From NCBI GenBank assembly GCA_016165875.1, contig JABBOT010000023.1:2480001-2544000 (forward strand): a stretch of 64,000 nt of DNA, in the 5' to 3' direction. Each line of letters begins with the position of its first letter. Positions within the stretch are counted from its first letter, which is position 1. This DNA comes from Acanthopleura granulata. Taxonomy: Eukaryota; Mollusca; Polyplacophora; Chitonida; Chitonidae. A model generated the notes under the pieces. It did no database searches. It saw only the letters and a list, made by a program, of their open reading frames with translations, and had not been told where the DNA came from. Shown one piece after another: positions 25,913 through 36,077 of the stretch. Position numbers and translations under genes: made by a program.

Positions 25913-26210
25913 GAGCTGTTTGCGACTGAGTGTTGGGAATAATGGGTATGTCCTGCCATCGGTACACCACCTCTATACAATTGTTTACCATTAAGTGAAG
26001 GTTTACAGGTATCAGCAAAAACTTTCATGAACCTCTGAGTGATAGCCTATAACCTGCCTGTAACAGTGAGTGGAGCTGTTTGCGACTGAGTGTTGGGAAT
26101 AATGGGTATGTCCTGCCATCGGTTCACCACCTCTGTACAATTGTTTACCATTAAGTGAAGGTTTACAGGTATCAGCAAAAACTTTCATGAACCTCTGAGT
26201 GATAGCCTAT
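25891..26210 (+). repeat. recent 160-bp tandem duplication
   Basis: Bases 25891-26050 and 26051-26210 are the same 160 bp, with only two differences seen by eye (GGTACACC/GGTTCACC and CTCTATAC/CTCTGTAC). The duplicated unit starts inside the last 74-bp repeat, so a second tandem level was built on the first. Confidence 0.95.
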
Positions 26211-27012
26211 TTTCTATCGCTACATAGCCAATCTGTGTCAAAGGACTATATGAATGATTTTGTGCATAAAGCTCTTTGAAAATTAGCCCAGGTTCTCATT
26301 GAAATATTATTTCTCACTTTGAAAACTGTTTGACACTTGAATTCCTTGCCAGCAGCACAACAAAGCACACCGTTTGTTTCTCAGGAACACTTTTTTGAAA
26401 TTCTGTTCTTTTGATATTGGAGGTTTTAAATTCTGTACAGACTCAAACTTCGCCAACATTAAGCATGCCCCCCAAAAATCCATATGTCATGATATTATAT
26501 TTTCAAAAGTATATAATAATGTGTTATTATTAACTACAATGTTCTTTAAAATAGATGCAAGAAAGAGAATTTTCTGTAGAATTATCATTACTTAATACAC
26601 TTCATCCTAACCCTATCGCAAATATTCCTAAGTCATTCAAAACTATTGTGACAGTTGAATTCAAAATGCTATTGAATGTGTTGAGCTATCTCTCCCAAAG
26701 ATACCTGGGACGGTCATTTAAAAATTTGGAGCAAGTTATCCACCCCAAGCCCCTCCATCCCCACACCCTCCACCCACACACACCTTCCCTCTTGATTGTA
26801 TACATGCTTGTCCACCAACTGTAGTGCCTTTGTCATGTGCATGCACAACATTTTCTCTTTAAATTATGACAAGACAGTATTTATATCCAATTACATTATT
26901 AAATATTTCATATTGTTATATATTAGTAAAATGTTCAATATTATTGTGATGTTAGTCCCAGTTGAACCAGTATTCCCGTCTAAATTTTTGAAACTTAACT
27001 CTTAGTACACTT

Positions 27013-27171
27013 GGGCCCTGTTCCACAGTCCTATTTTAGCGTGGAGGCCAACAGTGCTCCTCAGCAAACTTAGTGACTGTGAAGGTGTATTTGCGAATCT
27101 CTATACAGAAACACGTTTTTATGTTGAGGTAAACTGGTATAAGACTAAGCTTAATTTGTGGAACAGGACCC
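27013..27171. mobile_element. MITE-like element with 15-bp terminal inverted repeats
   Basis: The left end GGGCCCTGTTCCACA and the right end TGTGGAACAGGACCC are reverse complements at 14 of 15 positions, enclosing 159 bp without coding capacity. Related ends (TGTGGAATCGGGCCC at about 46879-46893; TAGAATCGGCCCC near 28840) indicate more decayed members. No clear target-site duplication was seen. Confidence 0.65.
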
Positions 27172-27631
27172 TGGCCTAACAACTTTTGTTAGTCGAGTGG
27201 TGAGAAGTCTATTTCTTGTTGTTTTAAAATTGAAATAAAGCACAAATACCATTCAGCTTGGTTTTGTGAACAAGATTTGTTGCTTTGATCTGTATACTGG
27301 TAGGGCCTACCAGGTAGTCACGACAAAAAATGAGTTCAAAGACTCATGATATATTCAGCTTTACAACTGCTGGTTTTAGATTGAGGAATAAATACAAGGC
27401 ATTATTGAGTTTCTGTGTACAGTTTATGGCTCTCGGAATCCAGGGAGCAAAAGCTCTTCTAGTTCAAACTTAATACGTGACATGAAATAAATAGGAGTTG
27501 CGTCCCTTGTCCCGTTTATGATAGAGCCAAAATCCGTTGGCGTTGGGGATCATGACCCTTCATTCCTTACTTTTGAGGCAACCCGAACACGGGGATGTCC
27601 TGGCGAAAGTATTATTTACTTCTTTGATTAG

Positions 27632-27757
27632 TTTTTAAGCCGTACTCCAGAATATTTCACTTGTACGACGATGGCCAGCATTATGGTCGGAGGAAACCGG
27701 GCAGGGCCCGGAGGAAACCCACGACCATTCAGAATTTGCTAGCGGACCTTGCCACGT
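27632..27757 (-). mobile_element. tRNA-derived SINE, group A, fragment
   Basis: Reversed 3' module (CCGTACTCCAGAATATTTCAC) followed by GGCCAGCATTATGGTCGG and AGGAAACCGGGCAGGGCCC, ending after CACGACCATTCAGAATTTGC. Confidence 0.85.
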
Positions 27758-27759
27758 AC

Positions 27760-29015
27760 TCGAAAGTATTAGTATAACTCCGGTAATTCCTGCACTCTAA
27801 CAGCGATGGTCATGAAGAATGCATAATAAACGAAGGTCATCCTATTACATTCTTTCTTCATGTTGACTCCTGAGGAATATGGCCTTACGAGGTTATTGTG
27901 CTACTTAAAAGCTACCGTGTGACGGAACATGATTTATAGTGCAAGAACAATGGTTGAATGCCAACAGTATGACCGATCAAGCCTTCATGTCGACGCTACA
28001 TGAACATTGTCACTGACGTATGCTATACTGGCTTGTAGGAGCACTGATGTTCTGGAAGAAGGCAATTGCTTATGGAAAACATCTTATTCTACCGGACGAT
28101 TCAGTGCCGGTACTGTCATCGTAATAAATAAAAAGTTATCATCCATAAGAGAATGTCTTATTACATTTACCTGCGAACTTCTAAACGCCGCATAAAGACA
28201 TCATGTATGTTTTATTGGATGCCATACCATGCATGATTGTATGGCAAGGTTTGAGGCTGTTCATCAACATAGCCTCCTGAGAAACATGTGCTCGTATATT
28301 AAACGGCTGGTGTCGTTTTAGATGCTGACTCCCCCCCCCCCCCAAACACGAAGCCGCTACCCAAGTCCATCAGTTTTCTCCCTGAAAGGCTATGTGTGAT
28401 AGGTCCAGTGTGCAGAGGTTCCTCAACCCATATACCTGCTCGGCCCAGCTTCGAGTTCAGGCCGTAACCTTCCTCTCGAGTACTTGGCTAATCCAATAAG
28501 AATAACAGTTCATCCCATTGGGAATGCAAAGGTAATACGAAAATAACATCACATGCCAGAATGACTCAATAAGAGGTTTTTAACTGGAATAGATCTTTTC
28601 CTTGAATCTAAAAATAGCATTACGTAAAACTTCTCCAAATGAAGGAACCTCGTTAATGGAACTCGACATAAGCAAAATGATTTAAGTTAGTAGGCTGGCT
28701 TAGCTGAACCAGTTTGTCTAAGCTGTTCAAATCAATTTCACAAAGCAAAAGGTGAACAGCTTAGTTTTGTGGAATCAACTTAAGTCATTTTTTTCGGTGT
28801 CTTAAGCTAGTTTTATTGACTAAGCAATGTTTTATAGAATCGGCCCCAGTACTTGCAGTGAAGTAACCATCGAAAAGTGTTATTAAATGTGGATTGTAAC
28901 TTGTCGAAGATAGTTTTGGAGTACACCATCAATGGTTAAAGATAGTGAATAGAAGTTGTCTGCTCAAATAGTCTTGGATTCTTCCGGATTCTTTTTTGAG
29001 GGTAATTTGTTTCTT
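27760..29015. other. intergenic, no gene recognised
   Basis: It contains a poly-C run at about 28329-28342. The stretch 28.64-28.85 kb has AAGCTTA/TTAAGC-type inverted words and ends in GAATCGGCCCC, probably another decayed TIR element. No supported exon. Confidence 0.5.
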
Positions 29016-29017
29016 TT

Positions 29018-29135
29018 GCCTTTTTATTTATTTATTTGAAGAATATTTCATTATTACCACGACAGACAGCATTATGGTGGGAGGATATCGCGCAGAGCCC
29101 AGAGGAAACCCACGACCATCCGCAAGTTGCTGGTG
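29018..29135 (-). mobile_element. tRNA-derived SINE, group A, fragment
   Basis: Reversed ATTT tail at about 29025-29037, then GAAGAATATTTCATTA, GACAGCATTATGGTGGGAGG, and CACGACCATCCGCAAGTTGC. Confidence 0.82.
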
Positions 29136-29199
29136 AATTTTTGCCTTTGTAATTCTAAACTTTCACACTCTGACAGAACAATTCTATCCCGTCATGTTT

Positions 29200-30105
29200 C
29201 CAGGAAAACCATTATTCCAGTGCTCGTTTTATACAACAATCTCCAGAAAAGAGTATATTTTAATTATAAATGACTAGCGTAAATCAGTCTTACAAGCGAT
29301 ATTAGAACAAGACAGTTCGGGACATGGCAGTATACGTTTAGAGATCAAACTCTCCTGACGATCTCGCAAACACCAATTATCTTTAAAAAGACAATGCTCT
29401 GTTGAGGAATGCATTGTTGCAAAGCGGCTTAAAGAAAAGGCCGCATTACATACTGAGACAATAAACGGAGAGGAATTAGTTTTCGTATGGAGAGGCGCCT
29501 ACAGAACCATTGCAAAACAAAAAACAGGCACACACCTCGTTGGTATTGTTTAGCTGAACGACTTACTACTGTAATCAATGCTCTTTATATACAAGGTTCA
29601 TTGTCTCATTTGCCAATAGAAACCATCCGACACTCTTCGAGCAAATAACTCCCGACCATGTATACCAATCTTCCACTCGATAATGTTCCTGACAACAGAA
29701 ACAACCCAACTCTGCTTTCAAGCAGCAATCAAACCCTCAACAAAACAACTACTTACCAAAAACCTCAAGAAATGAAAGCACTGTCATATCAGTCTTGCTG
29801 GGTTGTCTTCTCTAAGATTGGCGTATAGTCCTCCATCGAGATTTCCTACTTTAAGAATACCAATCCCCTGGTGGATACCAGACCATATCAGCAGGATCAG
29901 CTCCAAAGGAAAATCAAGATCAAACACAGCTCTTAGACGACTGGCCAGACCGTACAGCACCATCAAGGTCAACGCCCTTCTTTTAACAACCCTTTGTGTT
30001 TGTTATCGGCTTTTTTCAATTATTGTCATCCAAATGATGATTAAATAAAATATATGAAATTAGCATGTATGACTTGCCTTCGTTTGTAATTTCGTTCTAT
30101 AGATA
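29200..30105 (-). repeat. copy B of a dispersed repeat
   Basis: Colinear with copy C at 31.1-31.7 kb: both share (plus strand) TCAGTCTTACAAG, GTTTAGAGATCA, AACGGAG(A)GGAAT, AACAGGCACA, and near the right end TTTGTTAT(C/T)GGCTTTTTCAA and a TGACTTGCCTTCGTTTGTAA-like segment. Copy B has about 350 bp more between the last two blocks. A good GTAAGTAG donor occurs on the minus strand near 29756, but frames around it are broken, so this looks like decayed sequence rather than a working gene. Confidence 0.7.
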
Positions 30106-30109
30106 AATG

Positions 30110-30222
30110 AATCCCCCGGCTCTGCCCACTTTCCTCCCACCAAAATGCTGCATGGCCGCCGTCGTATAAGTGAAATATTCTTGAGTACCGCGTAAAACAC
30201 CAATCAAATAAATAAATACCTA
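30110..30222 (+). mobile_element. tRNA-derived SINE, group A, 5'-truncated
   Basis: CCCCGGCTCTGCCCACTTTCC, GGCCGCCGTCGTATAAGTG, ATTCTTGAGTA and an (AAAT)n tail. It abuts the right end of repeat copy B. Confidence 0.85.
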
Positions 30223-31104
30223 AATGAACGTAGTACATACTGAAGAGCCAGTTCGGTGGTCTGGAACATGTTGTATAGAATACTGTTCATGCTAGAGCGC
30301 AAATGGTAGCTCCACTGAAATTGCAACTTTCCACGGATAGTTAGCTGACATCAAGAGGACATTGTAAGGCAACCATTTCACTGCATGTGTCTCCATACGC
30401 CGGAATATGATGTATTTTGCCACGAGCAATATTTCAGCAGTCAAGCTTTACACACGCATGCCTAAGTACGACTTAACGTACTTAAGCGTCTATCTCTGCA
30501 TTCAAGAGCCGAAATCCGCCGTTTTAAAATTCGACACATGTGTGTACATCTATCGTAATAGAACATTCAGGATTGTCAGGTAATCGGCATATTTCCTCAG
30601 AAAATCATAAAGGCTGAATTCAATAAACGATTTCCCAGGAAATCAGATCGATGTCAAAATTATTGACAATAGATGCTTGTGTCCAAGACTTCACTCTAAG
30701 GCGTGTATAGTTCTGATAAACTTCCAAAGTTCCCAAAACACCAAAACGTCAAAACCTCAACTAAATACATCGTTCTAACTGATACGGGGTAAGGGTTAAT
30801 CACGACATGTGCCTCGTAACATAACAGAGAAGTTTTATGGAATACTTTCTACGTGTTTGAGTTTAACTTTATTCCACTTTTACGTCTGATTTCATTTTAA
30901 ATGGAATTGAAGTTGATACTGCTTTTTAAGTTATTATTTTCTTGCTTTTAGTTAATACGTGCTGGCCATAGGAAAGGAGCTAAAATGTGACCTAAAACAT
31001 GTTTACTGACAGTTATTCTGTGAGTAAAGAGTCATCCATGCTAAAATACAAAACCTGTACTTGTATAACATGCAATGTATCGTATACTGAAGTTCCCCTT
31101 AAGC

Positions 31105-31720
31105 TCATTTTACGTACCAAACTCCAGAAAAGAACATAATTTGATTCAAGCTCATAAAGTGATCAGTCTTACAAGTGGCATTAAGTGAAGGCAAGTCGAT
31201 TCGTGTCAGTATTGGTTTAGAGATCATTAAAGTAAATGACAGCCCATGACTGGGGAACTGTTTATTAAAAAGATTAAAAAATTCTCTCTTGAATGTAACC
31301 ACCCGTTTGAAATTGTAGGAATTCGTTGCTGAATTATCTTTGTTTGAAGTGTGGAGCAAAGTGTTCAACTGTTCACCAGTGGAATCCGTTATTGCCCAGA
31401 TGTTTAAAAGAGAGGCCACAAAACATGCAAACAAAAACGGAGGGGAATCAATTTCTTTTGTACGCCAAGAATAATCTGGACAAGTAATTACGAAATAAAC
31501 AGGCACATACCTCAGTTCTCCATATATTCTTTGGCTTGACAATTGACAACTAAAATTGACAGTCCTCCCGGCGTTGCTCTCCCCTTCGTCACCTTTGAAC
31601 AACTTTTTGTTTTTGTTATTGGCTTTTTCAAATATTATTAGTCAAATGACGATGAAGTAAAATATTTGAAATTTGCATCTGTGACGTGCCTTCTTTTGTC
31701 AATTCGGTCTTTACATTCTT
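31105..31720 (-). repeat. copy C of a dispersed repeat, with a 165-codon ORF
   Basis: The minus-strand ORF at 31602-31105 is the longest of the window, but its first codons and its length depend on a non-conserved region, and the same sequence recurs at 24.96 kb (plus) and 29.2-30.1 kb (minus). The predicted product has a hydrophobic stretch (PFLFACFVASLLNIWAI) and no domain I recognise. Potential intron signals (GAG-GTATGTG; a CTTGTCCAG acceptor) lie inside the ORF. Best read as a transposable-element remnant; a member of a duplicated gene family is the alternative. Confidence 0.55.
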
Positions 31721-32880
31721 TACTGGTTTGATCCTGCACCTCGTGCAAGTCCTAACATTGTGACAGTGATGAGTGCAAGCATTGCAATGTTATGGGCCTA
31801 GATTAACACTTTCTAAAATATGGTAATCTAACAATGTCTTATATCAAATCAACATTATCAAAAAACTTGTAATCCAACATTATGTTACCGTACAACTTGC
31901 TAAGTAGCAATACGCGGCGTAACAAGTTAAACTGTTGTCACTCACATTTTACAGCCTTTAACAAGTTAACTCAAGCATTTCAACAATTAGAACATCTTGA
32001 TAAGCTAACATTTGCGTTTCACGAGAGCGAGAAGTCCATGATTGGGCGCGTGGTGCCTGTACATCTAGTATGGAGGGGAAGGTTTCTGAAACACGGAGGG
32101 TCCCCTCAATTTTGGCATCATGCATGTATAGTTCTTATTGCTGATTTCCAGTTGGTGGAATCACCAAACAATTATACGGTTTAAAAAAAATCACTTCATT
32201 ACACATAGCACTTACGCTCGCTCAGTCTATGGTTTTTCACACCCTCGCATTACCAAAGGCCATCGTTGGGTGCATTTAGGGTTGACCCTGGCTTCTTTGG
32301 CAGATTATCCAAGCTCAGTTTAAGTATATCCGACCAATGAAGTGACAGAGGGATGGAGGTGACCACTCATGAATTATTCTTAAGCCTGCACCGCAGACTT
32401 AAACAAGAAATTTATATGAAGGTTTGTGCTCAGATATTTCAACCGATGACCCAGTTAAGGCTAATTTGTAAATTTGTGAAACAACCTGCAGTGTCCATTT
32501 TTGTCAATGGTCCTCCTGCAGCCAAGTGAGCTTAGAGATCAGAAGTCCAACAAGATTTTGCATGTTTATTGCTTTATTATACATTTATTATATCACAAAA
32601 TATATCAAGTTGTATAAAATATAACAGACATCATATTTTACCGCACATACCTGGATTGCATGGTTGGTTTAGTGTGACATGCATAACAAATCGAACATTT
32701 CACCGTTCAACGGCCTAATTTAATACGGATCTTTATGCATTTATACCAGAATATATACAAAGACGGAATGTGACGCTTTCATGGCTTTCTTTGTTTGCAT
32801 GTATCATGAAACTTTTTATCCAATTTGATTCTGTTCACCTTTTCTGTTATGGTGAAATGTAATGTTTCCAAAGACATAAT
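31721..32880. other. intergenic, no gene recognised
   Basis: AT-rich sequence. A 100-codon plus-strand ORF at 31882-32184 has no recognisable domain. Confidence 0.5.
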
Positions 32881-32883
32881 ATA

Positions 32884-33103
32884 TTTATATATTTATTTAT
32901 TTGATTGGTGCTCTGGAAGCGGCAGTGGCCAGCGTTGTGGTGGCAGTAAACCGAGGGGAATCCCTAGGTTGTTGGTAGACCTTCCCACATGCGGCAGGAG
33001 AGGAAGCCAGCATGAACTCACATCGACCGCATTGGTGAGAGGCACCTGGGTAATTAAACCGCGCTGACGTGCACCTCCCTCGGCCAACGAGGCCCCAAGA
33101 CAT
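32884..33103 (-). mobile_element. tRNA-derived SINE, group A, full length with internal deletion
   Basis: The minus strand begins with a head containing GTTGGCCGAGGGAGG and CTCACCAATGCGGTCG, keeps CATGCTGGCTTCCTCTCC, lacks most of the GGGCTCTGCCCGG section and ends in an AAATAAATA tail. Confidence 0.85.
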
Positions 33104-33104
33104 G

Positions 33105-34630
33105 ATTAAATAATTATTACTGAATAATCGGAGGTTTTTTGCATATATGTATAAAATCATTTGACATTATGAGTTATATTTATAACTATATATATATATT
33201 TGAGTTATATACAATTTTTCCGAGCGTATGGGTGTGTGTGTGTGTGCGGGTGAACCAGTGACTGTAGGTCAGATAGCTCCTGTTTCATTTATGGAATATT
33301 TCACTGTACTTTAAACTCCACAAGTGACAGAAGCGTTTAGCCACGGCTGTGCCATGTGTGTAGAAGAAGGTTTACATTTATAAACATGTATAGATGATTA
33401 GAGGAAAATGCAGTATATGCAACGAGTCAACGAATGATGATGGAGCTCATGTCGTTTATACGAAAGCAAACGTGTATGCACGCGTCTGGTCACGACAATG
33501 CCATGTGTGGTGAGGAATACACAGATGTTCGCATACAGGCCTACACACATCCTGTAAGGTTAGGACAATAAACAGATAAATATACAATATTATACTATAT
33601 TTGGGGCGGAACTTTTGTTCACGGCGACATCACAAGTTAATAAGCATGTACGCCTATATACCTTCAAGTCAAGGCAGCCAGTTTTGCGAAAAGGTTCAAT
33701 CCTAATGTGACAGACTAAACAATGGCGGAGTGGAAAGTAGAGCATCTCTCGCCCCTGGCTTGACATGCGGCGAGATGCTGAGACTGCTTTGTGGTATATA
33801 TATGTAATATAGTGCAAAAAGCGAGGTATACATAAACTGCATATATGTAGAAAGAAATATACATTCTGACAGGTACTTACTATACATCAAATAAATGTTA
33901 ACGAGGGTATAACAAAAAACAATGTTAAGGAATAACAAACTGTATTTTTAGAGTAAAATCTGATGAGTCTTGGCTATAGAGCCTTCAGATAAACGGCTCT
34001 CCTGTCACTGCAAATTCACAACTAATTACTTGGTTACACAAGCAACGTACTGTAAAAGTGCAACATCCGTTCATGTGCTGCAAAGATGTAACATCCGTTC
34101 ATGTTTTTTTCGCAACCACAGATTTGTAAAGGTGCAAACACCAATCGAATACACAAGAACATGATGTACAGTTATGGCTGAAATGAGTACGTGTAAGTAA
34201 TTCGACAAGTTAATACGCTAAACCTACATCAGGAATTTTGTATTTGAACAGTCATTTAAGTAGTATTTGTAAAGTAATATTAACAGTGCTTTTCTCTGTC
34301 TTAAAATGCAGTACTTGAAATGTTGTGCACATATATACAGACATTTTATGCAGTGTATATACATGTACAATGCTAAGCCGAGGTGACAAAAGAAAATAAA
34401 TGAACTAACAGGTGACAAAATATTTTACAGGTAAATGAATTCCACTCTGTGGATGAGTCATATATACCCATGTAGAATCAGGCATACTGTATAGGCCCAA
34501 TGGAGACAGTGACATACACGGGCCAATCGAACAGGTCAAATAACAGAACTGACTCTTTGACGTACGGCTATGCATCACAACCTGCGGAATGAGGAAAGAG
34601 AAATGCAGCCTCTGCGTCGTTGTAATTTAC
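33105..34630. other. intergenic, no gene recognised
   Basis: (TA)n and (TG)n tracts lie at 33186-33245. A short direct repeat (ACATCCGTTCATGT, twice, 39 bp apart) is at about 34065-34120. No supported exon. Confidence 0.5.
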
Positions 34631-34635
34631 ACAAG

Positions 34636-34975
34636 ATGTATTAATTTATTTACGTATTTATTTACTTCCTTTTGATTTGATAGTTGTTTACAGGCATACT
34701 AAAAAAAATTTGAATTTTTTAATGTCTGGGGAGGAAATTCCTGTTCCTGGGATGTGAACCACCGACCTTTGACGATGTACTGATGAACGGTCCCACGTGT
34801 GGCATACAAATATATTCATCACATAAATGGAAGACAAATGATCTTTGATGTAGGTGGTTGGGCGGGGTGGGGAGATCTACGATGTCCTTCTCCAAGGCCT
34901 GGCTTGAACCCGCACCGACTGGGTCCTGTGACTAAAATTTGGTAAACACCTTGAGCCTTCGGCCACAGTTCTCTC
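34636..34975 (-). mobile_element. tRNA-derived SINE, group B, near full length
   Basis: The minus strand starts with an A-box-like TGGCCGAAGGCTCAAGG and a B-box-like GTGCGGGTTCAAGCC, then a body with (plus strand) ACCACCGACCTTTGACGA, and ends at an (AAAT)n tail near 34640-34665. Confidence 0.65.
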
Positions 34976-35893
34976 CCTAAACAGAGTGTAGTATTTAGCT
35001 ACATATAAAGTGTATCATTAACAAATGAGCAAACGAGACTATTTCCACATTGTCTGTGAATGTCGCATTCTTTACAATTCGGCAAAGAGGCACAGCAATT
35101 CGCAAGAAAACGTACTGATACACCGTTAAGGCACGCGGGAAAAGCAGGAAAACTTGGACACTTTGAGACTGTCAGTCTGCAGTCGGCACATATGTACCAA
35201 AGAGGTCTATAATGACTACCTCAAGTTTCTGCATTACTATGTGCACACGCTTAATTCTGTTTAAACTCAAATGACTGGCATTAAACTAAAAATCACTCAT
35301 CCAAAATTAAAACTGCCGTCTAGGCGTACTGATATATATAGATGTGTCGAAAAACTCGAGTGTTGTGAAACAAAAACACATACGCTACATGTTCCAGAGG
35401 ATGCATCCATTTGAACAACACACCTCTATATATGTAGCATCCAGACTTGTCACATTTAACCCGTTATCACAAAACGCTTTCTAAACTGAAACAAAGAGTA
35501 TATAAAATTTAAAATTGCAATTATGCAAACACATGCCGACAGACTCTTCATTTTTCCAATCCTCTTGCATGGACATGCAGCTTGGCCATGTGCATGCTTC
35601 TTTACACCGCATGCCGACCTTTGGACTCCGTGCGAAGCACCTGAACTTGTCTAGGCTTAGCTTCATCACTAGTGTTCCCGCGCGAAAGTATAATCAGCAT
35701 TCGTCTACAAATTTACTTCAGATACCAGTTGGTCTCGAGTTCCGCATACCGGTTAGGTCAAGGGAAATAACATATATATCAAATATTTTAAATAGAAGGC
35801 TGGGGCGGAGACTTTGTTTTTTTCTTACATCACCTTCTGTGTCATCAGCGTCGCCTAAATCACCTTGGTGCTGCTCAAGACTTGCGCGTCAAA

Positions 35894-35899
35894 TTTAAT
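35894..35899 (-). terminator. candidate ATTAAA polyadenylation signal of the SH3 gene
   Basis: Minus-strand ATTAAA, a common variant signal, lies 179 bases after the stop codon at 36078. No canonical AATAAA was seen between the stop and this site. Confidence 0.35.
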
Positions 35900-36077
35900 A
35901 GTGGTGGCAGTGAGGTGAAGCGAGCGTTGAGATCGACGCATGCGTTTTAAGGATTATGAATCACGTGTCATGCCAGTAATAAAGACCTGAATATTGTATC
36001 ATTCACGACTGACACCAGGAATCTCTGAGAGGATAATAACCCCAAAGCATCCATGCAGGATCCGTCTAGGATCCAGG

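Larger units (their letters stand above)
25470..27245 (+). other. presumed 3' UTR of RIIAD1
   Basis: After the TAG at 25467-25469, the first canonical AATAAA seen is at 27234-27239, so the 3' UTR could be about 1.8 kb and include the tandem repeats and a MITE-like element. A shorter transcript ending at a non-canonical signal is equally possible. Confidence 0.35.

Noticed and set aside
35515..35898. 127-codon plus-strand ORF
   Set aside because: It is antisense to the presumed 3' UTR/flank of the SH3 gene, has no domain and no supporting signal.
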